DNA of 64,000 bases from positions 1-64,000 of the forward strand of contig JAFRIE010000016.1 in NCBI GenBank assembly GCA_017432885.1. Direction: 5' to 3'. The notes under the pieces were generated by a model, which made no database searches, was not told where the DNA came from, and saw only the letters and a list, made by a program, of their open reading frames with translations. A program made the translations under genes and the position numbers. Position 1 is the first letter of the stretch. Each line of letters begins with the position of its first letter. This stretch comes from Erysipelotrichaceae bacterium (GTDB taxonomy: Bacteria; Bacillota_I; Bacilli_A; Erysipelotrichales; Erysipelotrichaceae). Shown here piece after piece: positions 42,418 to 52,154 of this stretch.

Positions 42418-44154
42418 ATGTTTGACCTGCTGAGAAAGTATACGAAAGATGGTTTATCGGCTGCCATTCTTGGCCCTGTTTTTACCGTATTTGAGGTTAT
42501 TTTTGATGCTTTGATCCCGCTGGTCATGAAGGATATCATCGATACCGGTATCTATGAGCTGAACGGTGATATGAACTATATCGTCAAAAAAGGGATCCTG
42601 ATGGTACTGCTGGCTTTGGCGGCTGCAGTTGCGGGTGCTTTGAGCGGTCTTTTTGCTTCGATCTCTTCGACAAGATTTGTTAAAAACATCCGTAGGGCGA
42701 TGTTTGAAAAGATACAGACCTACAGTTTTGAAAATATCGAAAAGTATCCTGTTCCGACCGTTGTCATGCGTCTGACGACAGATATGCGGATGCTGAGAAT
42801 GGCTTATGTCAGTATCGTAAGAATGCTGATCCGGGCACCGTTCAACCTGCTTATCAGTGCTTACTTTGTCTTTCGAATCAGCAGGAATCTTTCTATGATC
42901 TTCCTGTTTGCGGTTCCGATCCTGGGTGTCGGACTGATCATGATCTATGTGAAAGCACATCCGCGTTTCCGGCAGATGATGCTGAAGTTCGACGCTTTGG
43001 ATGCCAATCTGGAAGAGAATATCGAAGGGATCCGGGTCGTCAAGACTTTTGTAAGGGAAGAGCACGAGAAAGAGAAGTTCGAGCGTTCTTCTGCCGATGT
43101 CATGAAGGCACAGCGTTTTGCCGAAAGGATCGTCATCGTCGACCGGCCTTTCTTTGAACTGGTGATGTATATCTGCATGATCCTGATTGCCTGGATCGGC
43201 GGCAGAAATGTGATATCTCAGACCATGACGACAGGTGATTTCCTGGCTTTCCTTTCTTATGTAAGGGCGATCCTTTTCGCCTTGCTGATGATTTCCAACG
43301 TTTTCCTGCAGGTCGTTATGGCCCAGGCTTCTGTCGACAGAGCCAACGAACTTCTTTATGAAGAGCCGAGCGTAACGGATACGGACAACGATCCGGATCT
43401 GGAAGTCAAGGACGGTTCGATAGAGTTTAGGAATGTTTCGTTCAAGTATTCCAGCGAAGCGGAGAAGAACGTTTTAAGTGATATCGATCTGAAGATCTGG
43501 CCGGGAGAACTGATCGGTATACTGGGTCCTACCGGTTCTTCCAAGACGACCCTGGTGCAGCTGATTCCGCGTCTTTACGACGCTTCGGAAGGTGAAGTAC
43601 TGGTTGGCGGCGTCAACGTCAAGGAATACAAACTGGATAAACTGCGTGATGCGGTAGCGATGGTCCTGCAGAAGAATACCCTGTTCTCCGGAACGATTGA
43701 AGAGAATATGAAATGGGGAAATCCGGAAGCAAGCCATGAACAGATCGTAGAAGCATGCAAATACGCACAGGCGGATGATTTCATCATGCAGATGCCGAAG
43801 AAATATGAGACCGATCTGGGGCAGGGAGGCGTCAACGTTTCCGGCGGACAGAAACAGAGGCTGCGCATTGCCAGAGCTCTTCTGAAACATCCGAAGATCA
43901 TCATTCTGGATGACTCTACCAGTGCAGTAGATACCGATACCGACCACAGGATACAGCTGGCACTGAAAGAGAAACTGGGAGGCATGACGACAATCATCAT
44001 CGCCCAGAGAGTCGCTTCGGTCAAGGAAGCCGACCGCATCATTATCATGGATAACGGAAAGATCGCCGATATCGGCAACCACGAGGAACTGCTGAAGAGA
44101 AACGAAGTTTACCGCGATCTTTACAATACACAGATGGAAGGAGCGATGGAATAA
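42418..44154 (+). CDS. ABC exporter half, degenerate-site subunit (pair 3)
   Basis: About 578 residues: membrane domain then ATPase. The Walker A reads GPTGSSKTT near 369, where the last glycine of GxxGxGK is Ser. Walker B ends in Asp (ILDDSTSAVD) and the H-loop His is Gln (IAQR), so this half has three altered positions. The signature VSGGQ is intact. The start at 42418 is used because an earlier in-frame GTG lies upstream of the likely transcription start. It shares one base with its partner. Confidence 0.88.
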   Translation: MFDLLRKYTKDGLSAAILGPVFTVFEVIFDALIPLVMKDIIDTGIYELNGDMNYIVKKGILMVLLALAAAVAGALSGLFASISSTRFVKNIRRAMFEKIQTYSFENIEKYPVPTVVMRLTTDMRMLRMAYVSIVRMLIRAPFNLLISAYFVFRISRNLSMIFLFAVPILGVGLIMIYVKAHPRFRQMMLKFDALDANLEENIEGIRVVKTFVREEHEKEKFERSSADVMKAQRFAERIVIVDRPFFELVMYICMILIAWIGGRNVISQTMTTGDFLAFLSYVRAILFALLMISNVFLQVVMAQASVDRANELLYEEPSVTDTDNDPDLEVKDGSIEFRNVSFKYSSEAEKNVLSDIDLKIWPGELIGILGPTGSSKTTLVQLIPRLYDASEGEVLVGGVNVKEYKLDKLRDAVAMVLQKNTLFSGTIEENMKWGNPEASHEQIVEACKYAQADDFIMQMPKKYETDLGQGGVNVSGGQKQRLRIARALLKHPKIIILDDSTSAVDTDTDHRIQLALKEKLGGMTTIIIAQRVASVKEADRIIIMDNGKIADIGNHEELLKRNEVYRDLYNTQMEGAME

Positions 44155-46043
44155 TGGCAGATACCGGCTACAGACAGCTCCGTACCTCAAGAGCGAACGA
44201 TGTCTTCGGGACGATCAAGAATACTTTCTCTTATATCGGCAGGCATTACAGATGGCAGTTCATTTTTGCGATTCTTTTCATCCTGCTTTCATCCTTTACG
44301 GGTGTATTGAGTTCCTATCTGTTTACCCCGATCATCAACAATTATATTGTTCCGTATATCGGCATGGAGAATCCGGACCTTTCCGGTTTTATCAGAATGC
44401 TTCTGCTGATGGTTGTCATCTATGCCGGCGGCCTGATCTCTTCCTACGCTTTCAGCAGACTGATTTCCATCGTTTCTACAGGAATGCTGGATGACATGCG
44501 GAAGGACCTGTTCCGGGTCATGGAAAAGCTCCCGGTCCGTTTCTTCGACACCAGGACCCATGGCGAGGTGATGAACTTCTATACCAACGATATCGATACG
44601 ATACGTCCGATGATCGCCAACGGTTTTCCGACACTGATCTCGACCCTGATTACGATCATCGGCTGTTTTACTTTCATGTTCTCTTTGAATATTCGGCTGA
44701 CACTGGTCGTCCTGGTCATGTTGGGACTGATGATGATCATCACTTATATTCTGGCGAAAGGTTCCAGAAAGACTTTTGCCGGCCTGCAGAAACAGATCTC
44801 CAACATCAACGGCTATGCCCAGGAGATGTTCTCGGGACAGAAGGTCATCAAAGTATTCAATCATGAGAAAGAGACGATCAATGGCTTCCTGGAATTCAAC
44901 GAGAAGCTCTATGAGTATTCTGTCAAGACCAATGCCTATGCCTCGATGCTGATGCCGATCAACGCCAATCTGGCTTATGTGACCTATGCGGTCGTTGCCG
45001 TACTTGGCGGCAAGATGTGCATTGAAGGATCTTTGAGGATCGGCGATCTGGCTTCTTTCCTGCTGTTTGTCCGACAGTTTGCCGGACCGATCTCCAACCT
45101 TTCCCAGCAGTTCAACGGCATCATGATGTCGCTGGCCGGAGCCGAAAGAGTCTTTGATCTGATGGATAGAGAGCCGGAACTGGATTACGGGATCATCGAA
45201 CTGGTCAATGTCAGAGAGGATTGTGAAGAGCTGGTGGAGACCGATCACAAGACGGACCGCTGGGCCTGGAAGATCCCGATCGATCCTCCGCAGTACGTGG
45301 AACTCAAGGGAGACATCCGTCTGGACAACGTCACCTTCCGTTATGAAGAAAAGAAAGATATTCTGAAGAATATTTCCCTATATGCCAAGCCTGGGCAGAA
45401 GATTGCCTTTGTCGGTTCTACCGGAGCCGGAAAGACGACGATCACCAACTTGATCAACCGCTTCTACGACGTGGAAGATGGAGAAGGCATGATCACGTTT
45501 GACGGCATTCCGATCAAGGAGATCCGCAAAGACGATCTAAGAAGATCCGTAGGCATGGTCCTGCAGGATACCAATCTGTTCTCCGGTACGATCATGGACA
45601 ATATCCGTTACGGCAGACTGGATGCTACGGATGAAGAATGTATCGCTGCTGCGGAAAGATGTAATGCATCCTCCTTTATCGAGAGACTGCCGCACGGCTA
45701 TCAGACGATGCTGAGCGCGAACGGTTCGAATCTTTCACAGGGACAAAGGCAGCTGCTGAATATCGCCAGATGCGCGGTTGCCGATCCTCCGGTCATGGTT
45801 CTGGATGAAGCGACTTCTTCCATCGATACGCATACTGAGAAACTGATTGAAAAAGGCATGGACGAACTGATGAAGGGTAGAACGACCTTTGTCATCGCCC
45901 ACAGGCTTTCTACCGTCCGAAATGCCAATGCAATCATGGTGCTGGAACACGGGCAGATCATCGAGAGAGGAAATCATGAAGAACTGCTGAAGCTGAAGGG
46001 CAGATATTATCAGTTGTATACCGGAAAGGCGGAACTTGACTGA
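44154..46043 (+). CDS. ABC exporter half, catalytic subunit (pair 3)
   Basis: 629 residues. A charged linker of about 40 residues (around 345-385) between membrane and ATPase domains makes it longer than its relatives. The ATPase is canonical: Walker [10 protein letters not shown] near 421, [13 protein letters not shown]; the signature is LSQGQ, the altered form facing the partner. AAGGAG lies ten bases before the ATG. It shares one base with the RidA gene, so all three are in one operon. Confidence 0.9.
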   Translation: MADTGYRQLRTSRANDVFGTIKNTFSYIGRHYRWQFIFAILFILLSSFTGVLSSYLFTPIINNYIVPYIGMENPDLSGFIRMLLLMVVIYAGGLISSYAFSRLISIVSTGMLDDMRKDLFRVMEKLPVRFFDTRTHGEVMNFYTNDIDTIRPMIANGFPTLISTLITIIGCFTFMFSLNIRLTLVVLVMLGLMMIITYILAKGSRKTFAGLQKQISNINGYAQEMFSGQKVIKVFNHEKETINGFLEFNEKLYEYSVKTNAYASMLMPINANLAYVTYAVVAVLGGKMCIEGSLRIGDLASFLLFVRQFAGPISNLSQQFNGIMMSLAGAERVFDLMDREPELDYGIIELVNVREDCEELVETDHKTDRWAWKIPIDPPQYVELKGDIRLDNVTFRYEEKKDILKNISLYAKPGQKIAFVGSTGAGKTTITNLINRFYDVEDGEGMITFDGIPIKEIRKDDLRRSVGMVLQDTNLFSGTIMDNIRYGRLDATDEECIAAAERCNASSFIERLPHGYQTMLSANGSNLSQGQRQLLNIARCAVADPPVMVLDEATSSIDTHTEKLIEKGMDELMKGRTTFVIAHRLSTVRNANAIMVLEHGQIIERGNHEELLKLKGRYYQLYTGKAELD

Positions 46044-46411
46044 TGAAAAGAAAAATAGAAACGGAACTGGCTCCTGCAGCCATCGGGCCTTATTCGCAGG
46101 CAATCAGAACGGAGGAACTGGTTTTTGTATCGGGACAGCTGCCGGTCGAAAACGGCGTGATGCCGGAAGACATCACGGAACAGACGAAAGCTTCGCTGAA
46201 CAACGTAAAGGCGATTCTGGAAGCTGCGGGCAGCGACTTGACAAAGGTCGTCAAGACGACGGTCTTTCTTCAGAACATGGGGGATTTCGCCCGGATGAAT
46301 GAAGTTTATGCCTCCTTTTTTACGGAGCCATATCCGGCAAGAGCGTGTTTCCAGGTTGTGAAACTGCCGAAGGATGCAAAAGTCGAGATCGAAGCCATTG
46401 CCATAAAATAA
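46043..46411 (+). CDS. ridA: RidA family enamine/imine deaminase
   Basis: 122 residues of the YjgF/RidA family: [10 protein letters not shown] near the start, VFVSGQLPV, and [19 protein letters not shown] with the C-terminal [12 protein letters not shown] containing the conserved Arg. It hydrolyses reactive enamines formed by PLP enzymes. It shares one base with the ABC gene upstream; the reason for this pairing is not clear. It ends at a bidirectional terminator. Confidence 0.92.
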   Translation: MKRKIETELAPAAIGPYSQAIRTEELVFVSGQLPVENGVMPEDITEQTKASLNNVKAILEAAGSDLTKVVKTTVFLQNMGDFARMNEVYASFFTEPYPARACFQVVKLPKDAKVEIEAIAIK

Positions 46412-46437
46412 AAAAGTTCTCTTGAAGAGAACTTTTT
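46411..46437. terminator. Bidirectional intrinsic terminator
   Basis: AAAAAGTTCTCTT, one G, AAGAGAACTTTTT, between the convergent RidA and cardiolipin synthase genes. Confidence 0.88.
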
Positions 46438-47971
46438 ACATCAATGGCGCGAACAGACGTAGAATACTTAAGAAGAATTCTTTGATCGGTCCGTTTCTGG
46501 CTTCATTTAAAGATATCTCATGACCTTCGTTCATCATAGATTCCAGGTCATTCCGGATCTTTTTGATCTTTCGGCTGCCATAGAGATATGTGCCGTTTTC
46601 AAAATGCAGATACAGGCTGCGGTAATCGAGGTTGACGGTTCCTACCGTTGCGATCCTGCCATCGGCTTCAAAGACCTTGGCATGTACGAAACCGGGATCG
46701 TATTCGTAGATCCTGACACCTCCTTCGATCAACTGATAGTAGTAGGAACGGGTGATCATAAAGACCATTTTCTTATCCGGGATACCGGGAGTAATGATCC
46801 GTACATCTACGCCTCTTTTGGCTGCCAGGATCAAGGCGTTGATCATTTCGGTATCGATGATCAGATACGGTGTTGAAATATAACAGTGCTCTCTTGCCTG
46901 ATTGAGGATGTTCAGATAGATGTTCTGGGCATAGACTTCATTGTCCAGAGGGGTTTCCGAATAAGGAGCGATATAGCCGTCCTCTTCTTCCTTGATCGCC
47001 AGACTGCGATAAGAAAGGAAAGTAAGATCTTCTTTTCTTAAGGCATTCCAGTGGCTAAGAAACATGACGGTATAGGACCAGACGGCTTCGCCTTTGATCC
47101 GGATCACATTGTCTTTCCATTTGCCGTATTTCCGGATCTCATTGATGTATTCGTCTGCCAGATTAATCCCTCCGGAAAAGGCAACCTTGCCGTCAATCAC
47201 CATCAGTTTACGATGATCGCGGTGATTGATGATGATATTCAGGATCAAAGAGATCCGATTGAACGGGATGCATTTGATCCCCTTTTCTTCCAGGATCGCG
47301 GCATAAGAACCGGGCAGTACAAAGAACGATCCAAGATCATCGTACATCACCCTGACTTCTACACCCTGTTTCGCTTTTTCTTCCAGGATCTCCAGAATGG
47401 AATCCCACATCTTTCCATGTTCAATAATGAAATATTCCAGAAAAATAAACTTTTCGGCTTTTTTCAGTTCTTCCAGAATGATGGGAAAACCGTCTTCTCC
47501 CAAAGGGTAGTAATCGAAACCGGTATTCCGGTAGAAAGGATAACCGTCCGCCTGGGAAATGTATTCAAACTGTCCATAGAAAGCCGGAGAACGTTTTTTG
47601 AGCTCTTCCATGATCTGCGGATCCTGGTGGTAGTAACGCATGGAATTCTGCGTCGTTTCCCGGATGGAACGGTAAGTTTTGGACAGGATCAGATCCGCAC
47701 CCAGAAAGAGGTAGAGGATGGTTCCCGGAATCGGAAAAACGTTGATCAGAACGATCCAGAGGACATCGGAAGAGAGATGCCGCGAGTTTTTGATGATCAT
47801 CAGGGTGATGATCACGCTCAAAAGATGCAGGATGGCTTCGATCCAGGCGATCTTGTCTTTTAGCCAGGTCGCTACCGTGAGATTGATAAAGAGCTGCAGG
47901 ATGACTGCCAGAATGACGATCAGGATCCTGGCCAGGGTATCCTTGCGGTTATTTCTGCTGGATGTACTCAT
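46436..47971 (-). CDS. Cardiolipin synthase (phospholipase D family)
   Basis: 511 residues: two N-terminal membrane helices (about 12-32 and 38-58) followed by two PLD domains. HKD motifs are HRDHRKLMVIDG near 250 and HAKVFEADG near 427, each followed by the conserved G-G/S-x-N pattern. It makes cardiolipin from phosphatidylglycerol. A reverse-strand TATAGT lies 11 bases before the ATG with no ribosome site. A single gene. Confidence 0.92.
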   Translation of the reverse strand: MSTSSRNNRKDTLARILIVILAVILQLFINLTVATWLKDKIAWIEAILHLLSVIITLMIIKNSRHLSSDVLWIVLINVFPIPGTILYLFLGADLILSKTYRSIRETTQNSMRYYHQDPQIMEELKKRSPAFYGQFEYISQADGYPFYRNTGFDYYPLGEDGFPIILEELKKAEKFIFLEYFIIEHGKMWDSILEILEEKAKQGVEVRVMYDDLGSFFVLPGSYAAILEEKGIKCIPFNRISLILNIIINHRDHRKLMVIDGKVAFSGGINLADEYINEIRKYGKWKDNVIRIKGEAVWSYTVMFLSHWNALRKEDLTFLSYRSLAIKEEEDGYIAPYSETPLDNEVYAQNIYLNILNQAREHCYISTPYLIIDTEMINALILAAKRGVDVRIITPGIPDKKMVFMITRSYYYQLIEGGVRIYEYDPGFVHAKVFEADGRIATVGTVNLDYRSLYLHFENGTYLYGSRKIKKIRNDLESMMNEGHEISLNEARNGPIKEFFLSILRLFAPLM

Positions 47972-48125
47972 ACTTTTATTCTACTATATCGTTGAGTCGC
48001 CATCCTTTAACTTTTTCAGCTTTTCATGGACGGATGAATTCAGGAATGAACAGGAATCGGAATAGAAAACAGTTCATGCTGATGTCTATTTTATGATATG
48101 GATTTGGTGTAAAATAAGAAAGGAT

Positions 48126-48968
48126 ATGGGAAAAGTGGCGCTGGTGCTGGAAGGCGGAGGCCTGAGAGGGATCTTTACCGCCGGAGTGACGGACTGTTTT
48201 ATGGATCATGATCTGGATTTTGATTATGTCTGCGGTGTCAGTGCCGGTGCATGCAACACATTTGCCTTTGTCGGGAAGCAGAGAGGTTATCTCAGAAAGT
48301 GTCTGACACAGAAGAACCGATTCAAGTCTTTCTACGGTGTGCCGCAGATGATTGAATCCCGCCGATTTGTGGATCTGGATAAACTGTTTTATGAATATAC
48401 GGAAGAGTTCGGTTTTGACTTCGAAAAATTCACGAAGGCTCCGGTCAAATGGGAAATGGTCGTATCCAATATCGAAACGGGAAAAGCCGAATATATGAGT
48501 TCAACGGATATCGAACAATGTAAGAAGATCGGCTGCGCATCCTGTGCGATCCCCGGTCTTGTCCCTCCGGTAGAGATCAACGGACAGCTGTATCTGGACG
48601 GCGGTATCTGCGATTCGATTCCGATCCTGCATACGCTGGAACAGGGCTATGACAAGACTGTCGTCATCCTGACGAGAAAGAAAGGCAATTATTCCCGTAT
48701 CACGGAAGGACAGAAACTTATCTTTTCCAGACTCTTTGCGAAATATCCCAAATTCTACGATGCGATATGTAAGAGGAGCGAACTTTACAGAGAACAGGTT
48801 AAGATCTGTGAAGAACTGGAGAGGGAAGGAAAAGCGCTCATCATTCGACCGACGATGCAGGAGGTAAGCCGGCTGGAGTCGGATGAAGATGCGCTGTCGA
48901 TGTCTTATTATCACGGCTTTACAAAAGCAAAAGAATTCCTGAATCAAATCAGGGAATTAAAAGAATAG
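48126..48968 (+). CDS. Patatin-like phospholipase
   Basis: About 280 residues. The oxyanion loop EGGGLRG is near the start, the nucleophile Ser lies in GVSAG near 38-42 and the catalytic Asp in DGG near 162. It resembles the bacterial patatin group and probably hydrolyses membrane lipids or acylglycerols. I choose the start at 48126, with AAAGGA before it; an earlier in-frame ATG lies upstream of the -10 box. Twelve bases separate it from pyk, so the two may be cotranscribed. Confidence 0.9.
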   Translation: MGKVALVLEGGGLRGIFTAGVTDCFMDHDLDFDYVCGVSAGACNTFAFVGKQRGYLRKCLTQKNRFKSFYGVPQMIESRRFVDLDKLFYEYTEEFGFDFEKFTKAPVKWEMVVSNIETGKAEYMSSTDIEQCKKIGCASCAIPGLVPPVEINGQLYLDGGICDSIPILHTLEQGYDKTVVILTRKKGNYSRITEGQKLIFSRLFAKYPKFYDAICKRSELYREQVKICEELEREGKALIIRPTMQEVSRLESDEDALSMSYYHGFTKAKEFLNQIRELKE

Positions 48969-48980
48969 AGAGGTAAACAA

Positions 48981-50399
48981 ATGGTTAAGAAACAGACAAA
49001 GATCATTGCTACACTGGGACCGTCGTCGGACGACTACAATACGATCCTGAAAATGGCGCAGGCAGGTCTGAATATTGTAAGACTGAATTTCTCTCATGGC
49101 ACGCATGAGGAACATTTAAAGAGAATAGAAACAGTCCGAAAAGTAGAAAAAGAAAATGCCGTCAATCTGGGAATCATGCTGGATACGAAGGGACCGGAAA
49201 TCCGGCTGGGAACCTTTGTCAACGGCACGGAAACTTATCAGAAAGGCGAAATCGTAACGATTCAAAGAGAAGACATCGAGGGAACGCACGATCGATTTAC
49301 GATCCAGTGCAAGGAACTTTTCGATGATATCAAGAAAGATGACTACATTCTGGTCAACGATGGAAAGCAGCGTCTGACGGTGCTGGAGAACGACGGCAAT
49401 GAAATGAAGTGCAGAGTGGAAGTCAACGGCACGCTGGCTTCCCGGAAAGGATGCAACGTACCGGGTGTCAAGCTGTCCATGCCTTTTATTTCCTTGAAAG
49501 ATGATGAAGATATCCGTTTCGGCTGTCAGCAGGATGTTGACTTTATCGCCGCGTCTTTTGTCAGAAGACCGGAAGATGTTATGGCGATCCGGAAGATCAT
49601 CACCCAGATGGGAAAACCGAAGATCCAGATCATCGCCAAGATCGAGAATCAGGAAGGTTTCGATAATCTGGATGCGATCATCGATGCTTCCGATGGCGTC
49701 ATGGTTGCCAGAGGAGATCTGGGCGTTGAAATTGAAACAGCTTATGTTCCGATTTACCAGAAGAAGATCATCGAAGCCGCCAACAAGAAAGGCAAGGCGG
49801 TCATTACCGCTACCCACATGCTGGATTCGATGACCTCCAATCCACGCTGTACCAGAGCCGAAGCTTCTGATGTTTCCAATGCCGTACTGGACGGTTCCGA
49901 TGCCGTTATGCTTTCGGCAGAAACGGCTGCCGGTGAATATCCGGTAGAAGCTGTTGATACGATGGCAAAGATCGCCTATGCGACGGAACAGATCATTCCA
50001 TACAGAGAGAATCTGGAGCACGCCAAGATGACCAACGACAAGACCATTCAGGATGCCATCGGTATTGCGATTGCCGATGCGACACTGACTCTGGATATCG
50101 CGGCTATCGTCGTATTCACCCAGGGAGGAACAACGGCAAGAAGGATTTCCAAGTACCGTCCTCCTGTACCGATCTTTGCGGTCACTTTCACCAAATCTAC
50201 GCAGGGAAAGCTGGAACTTTACTGGGGCGTCAAGCCGATCCTTTCCTATGTCGAAAACAACATGACCAACGACGACGAACTGGCTTCCAGTGTCGTAAAA
50301 TCCTACGGCATCAAACCGGGTTCGCAGATCATTCTTTCCGCCGGTTATCCGACCGGTGAAGGAAGTGCGAACTTCATGAAGATCATCACTGTCAAATAG
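48981..50399 (+). CDS. pyk: Pyruvate kinase
   Basis: 472 residues, without the C-terminal PEP-utiliser domain found in some Firmicutes. Motifs are TKIIATLGPSS, LNFSHG, LDTKGPEIR, the catalytic Lys in IIAKIENQEG, VARGDLGVEI and TATHMLDSM. It converts PEP and ADP to pyruvate and ATP in glycolysis. GAGAGG lies before the ATG. It follows a patatin gene in the same direction. Confidence 0.95.
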   Translation: MVKKQTKIIATLGPSSDDYNTILKMAQAGLNIVRLNFSHGTHEEHLKRIETVRKVEKENAVNLGIMLDTKGPEIRLGTFVNGTETYQKGEIVTIQREDIEGTHDRFTIQCKELFDDIKKDDYILVNDGKQRLTVLENDGNEMKCRVEVNGTLASRKGCNVPGVKLSMPFISLKDDEDIRFGCQQDVDFIAASFVRRPEDVMAIRKIITQMGKPKIQIIAKIENQEGFDNLDAIIDASDGVMVARGDLGVEIETAYVPIYQKKIIEAANKKGKAVITATHMLDSMTSNPRCTRAEASDVSNAVLDGSDAVMLSAETAAGEYPVEAVDTMAKIAYATEQIIPYRENLEHAKMTNDKTIQDAIGIAIADATLTLDIAAIVVFTQGGTTARRISKYRPPVPIFAVTFTKSTQGKLELYWGVKPILSYVENNMTNDDELASSVVKSYGIKPGSQIILSAGYPTGEGSANFMKIITVK

Positions 50400-50421
50400 T
50401 CATTTATGAACAAATACCGGA

Positions 50422-50449
50422 TTGACTTTTCTCCGGTTTTCAGTAATAA
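50422..50449 (+). promoter_or_regulatory. Promoter of the rpmG-secE-nusG operon
   Basis: TTGACT (50422-50427), a 16-base spacer and TAATAA (50444-50449). A loose hairpin (ACCGGA / TCCGGT, 50416-50437) overlaps it and may end the pyk transcript. Confidence 0.5.
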
Positions 50450-50457
50450 TATAAGAG

Positions 50458-50479
50458 GTTATCAAGAGATAACTTTTTA
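50458..50479 (+). terminator. Leader hairpin before rpmG
   Basis: GTTATC, loop AAGA, GATAAC followed by TTTTTAT. It lies right at the predicted 5' end of the message, 24 bases before the L33 start, and may be an attenuator or a 5' stabilising stem. Confidence 0.4.
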
Positions 50480-50502
50480 TATACCTTAAGTAAGGAGGAA
50501 TT

Positions 50503-50655
50503 ATGAAAGAAAAGAAGAAAGTAATTCTTACCTGCAGCGTCTGTCTGTCCAGAAACTATACAACAGAAAAAGCCGGAAACAGTACCAGACGTATTGAATT
50601 AAAGAAGTATTGTCCGAAGTGCAATAAGCATACATTACACAAGGAGACAAAGTAG
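50503..50655 (+). CDS. rpmG: Ribosomal protein L33
   Basis: 50 residues. This is the zinc-binding form, with CSVC at 11-14 and CPKC at 37-40, so it needs zinc. It sits on the large subunit near the E site. AAGGAGG precedes the ATG. It lies directly before secE and nusG, the standard Firmicute order. Confidence 0.95.
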   Translation: MKEKKKVILTCSVCLSRNYTTEKAGNSTRRIELKKYCPKCNKHTLHKETK

Positions 50656-50665
50656 GAGGATCCGT

Positions 50666-50845
50666 ATGAAGTGGTTTAATTTAAGTGCTATCTATAAAGA
50701 GATCTCTAAGATCCGTTGGCCGAAAAAAGGTGATCTGGCTTTGAATTCAGCTCAGGTAATCATTTTTACCGGTTTCTTTGTTCTGTTTTTTGCCTTATGT
50801 CTGGCAGTGATTTCTGCGCTGCTGAGAGCTCTGGGAGTGCTGTAA
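50666..50845 (+). CDS. secE: Preprotein translocase subunit SecE
   Basis: 59 residues: an amphipathic N-terminal helix with EISKIRWPKKG near 12-22, the SecE hallmark, then one membrane helix (about 32-55). It clamps SecY in the translocon. AGGAGG precedes the ATG. The stop is one base before the nusG start. Confidence 0.94.
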   Translation: MKWFNLSAIYKEISKIRWPKKGDLALNSAQVIIFTGFFVLFFALCLAVISALLRALGVL

Positions 50846-50846
50846 G

Positions 50847-51401
50847 ATGACAGAACAGGCAAATAAAAAAGAATGGTACGTCGTGAATACCTATGCCGGA
50901 CATGAAAACCGTGTCAAGGACAACCTGGAAAAACGACTGGAAACCATGGGCATTTCCGACAACCTGTTCCGGATCGTCGTGGCAGAAGAGACGCAGATCG
51001 AAGTAAAGAACGAGAAGTCCAAGGAAGTCGTCAAAAACATCTTCCCGGGTTATCTGTTTGTTGAGATGATCATGACGGATGAAGCCTGGTACGTTGTCCG
51101 TAATACACCGGGTGTTACCGGATTTATCGGTTCATCAGGCGGCGGCGCAAAACCGTTCCCGGTCAAGCAGGATGAGATTGAGAAGATCTTAAGAAGGATC
51201 GGTCAGTCGGACAAGAGCATCGAAGTCGACTTTACGGTCGGTGATTCCGTCAAGATCCTTTCCGGTCCGTTCTCGGGCATGGAAGGCAAGGTCGAATCCA
51301 TGAACGACCAGACACAGGTCGCTACTGTTCTGATCATTCTGTTCGGTAGAGAAACGCCGACAGACATAAATTATGTAGATCTCGCGAAAGCGGAATTCTA
51401 A
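50847..51401 (+). CDS. nusG: Transcription termination/antitermination protein NusG
   Basis: 184 residues: the NGN domain (KEWYVVNTYAGHENRVKDNL, then FPGYLFVEM and NTPGVTGFIG) and the C-terminal KOW domain (GDSVKILSGPFSGMEGKV). It binds RNA polymerase. It starts one base after secE. In most Firmicutes rplK and rplA follow, but here secG follows 10 bases later. Confidence 0.96.
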   Translation: MTEQANKKEWYVVNTYAGHENRVKDNLEKRLETMGISDNLFRIVVAEETQIEVKNEKSKEVVKNIFPGYLFVEMIMTDEAWYVVRNTPGVTGFIGSSGGGAKPFPVKQDEIEKILRRIGQSDKSIEVDFTVGDSVKILSGPFSGMEGKVESMNDQTQVATVLIILFGRETPTDINYVDLAKAEF

Positions 51402-51411
51402 GAGGTGAAGG

Positions 51412-51630
51412 ATGAAAGTATTATTATTGATCGTAGCTGTATTGCTGATATTGATTTCTCTGCTGCAGGGCGGCAAATCCGATGCACTGTCCGCATTTAC
51501 CGGAAGCAGCGATCTGGGATTGTTCCAGAACGTCAAGGAACGCGGACCGGAAAAAGTCATTTCCTATGTGACACTTGGTCTGGGCATCCTCTTCTTTGCC
51601 CTGGTGATCATCATCAGAATTACAGAATAA
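51412..51630 (+). CDS. secG: Preprotein translocase subunit SecG
   Basis: 72 residues with two membrane helices and the SecG core (ISLLQGGKSDALSAFTGSSDLGLF). It helps protein translocation through SecYEG. GAGGTG is a few bases before the ATG. It lies in the same operon as secE, so two of the three translocon parts are encoded together. Confidence 0.92.
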   Translation: MKVLLLIVAVLLILISLLQGGKSDALSAFTGSSDLGLFQNVKERGPEKVISYVTLGLGILFFALVIIIRITE

Positions 51631-51635
51631 TAAGT

Positions 51636-51666
51636 AAAAATAGTGAAATGCAGATTTCACTATTTT
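51636..51666 (+). terminator. AT-rich stem-loop between secG and smpB
   Basis: A 13-bp stem (AAAATAGTGAAAT / ATTTCACTATTTT) with a short loop. It has few GC pairs and only a short T run, so it may end some transcripts and let others continue into smpB. Confidence 0.55.
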
Positions 51667-51677
51667 AAACAGAAGAC

Positions 51678-52118
51678 ATGAAAGATATTGCGGTAAACAA
51701 AAGAGCGTACCACGACTACTTCATCGAAGACAAGTATGAAGCGGGCATGGCGCTGTTAGGAACGGAGATCAAATCGGTAAGGATGGGTAAGGTTTCCATG
51801 AAAGAGGCCTATATCTCTTTTTCTAATGGCGAAGCTTTTGTGAAAGACATGCATATCGCCCAGTACAAGGAAGCCACCTACAACAATCACGACGAGACCA
51901 GAGACAGGAAACTGCTTCTACATAAAAGGGAGATCGCCAGACTGGCATCCAAGGTCAAACTTCAGGGTTATACCTGTATCCCTTTGCGGATGTATTTCAG
52001 CAACGGCAAAGCAAAACTGGAGATCGCCCTGGCAAAAGGCAAGACTCTGTACGACAAACGCGAAAGCGATAAGAAAAGAAGTATGGAAAGACAGGCTTTT
52101 GCAGGTACCAGAAGGTAA
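51678..52118 (+). CDS. smpB: SsrA-binding protein SmpB
   Basis: 146 residues with NKRAYHDYFIEDKYEAGMALLGTEIKS split by the usual loop, then VKDMHIAQY, LLLHKREI and the basic C-terminal tail KKRSMERQ. It guides tmRNA to stalled ribosomes. No tmRNA gene is visible in the window. The ribosome site is weak, and the ATG is 12 bases after the stem-loop. Confidence 0.95.
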   Translation: MKDIAVNKRAYHDYFIEDKYEAGMALLGTEIKSVRMGKVSMKEAYISFSNGEAFVKDMHIAQYKEATYNNHDETRDRKLLLHKREIARLASKVKLQGYTCIPLRMYFSNGKAKLEIALAKGKTLYDKRESDKKRSMERQAFAGTRR

Positions 52119-52126
52119 AATCGTAA

Positions 52127-52132
52127 TATAAT
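52127..52132 (+). promoter_or_regulatory. -10 box of pduL
   Basis: TATAAT 22 bases before the pduL ATG, with AAGGAG between. Confidence 0.5.
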
Positions 52133-52154
52133 AGAAGTGTATAAGGAGAATAGA

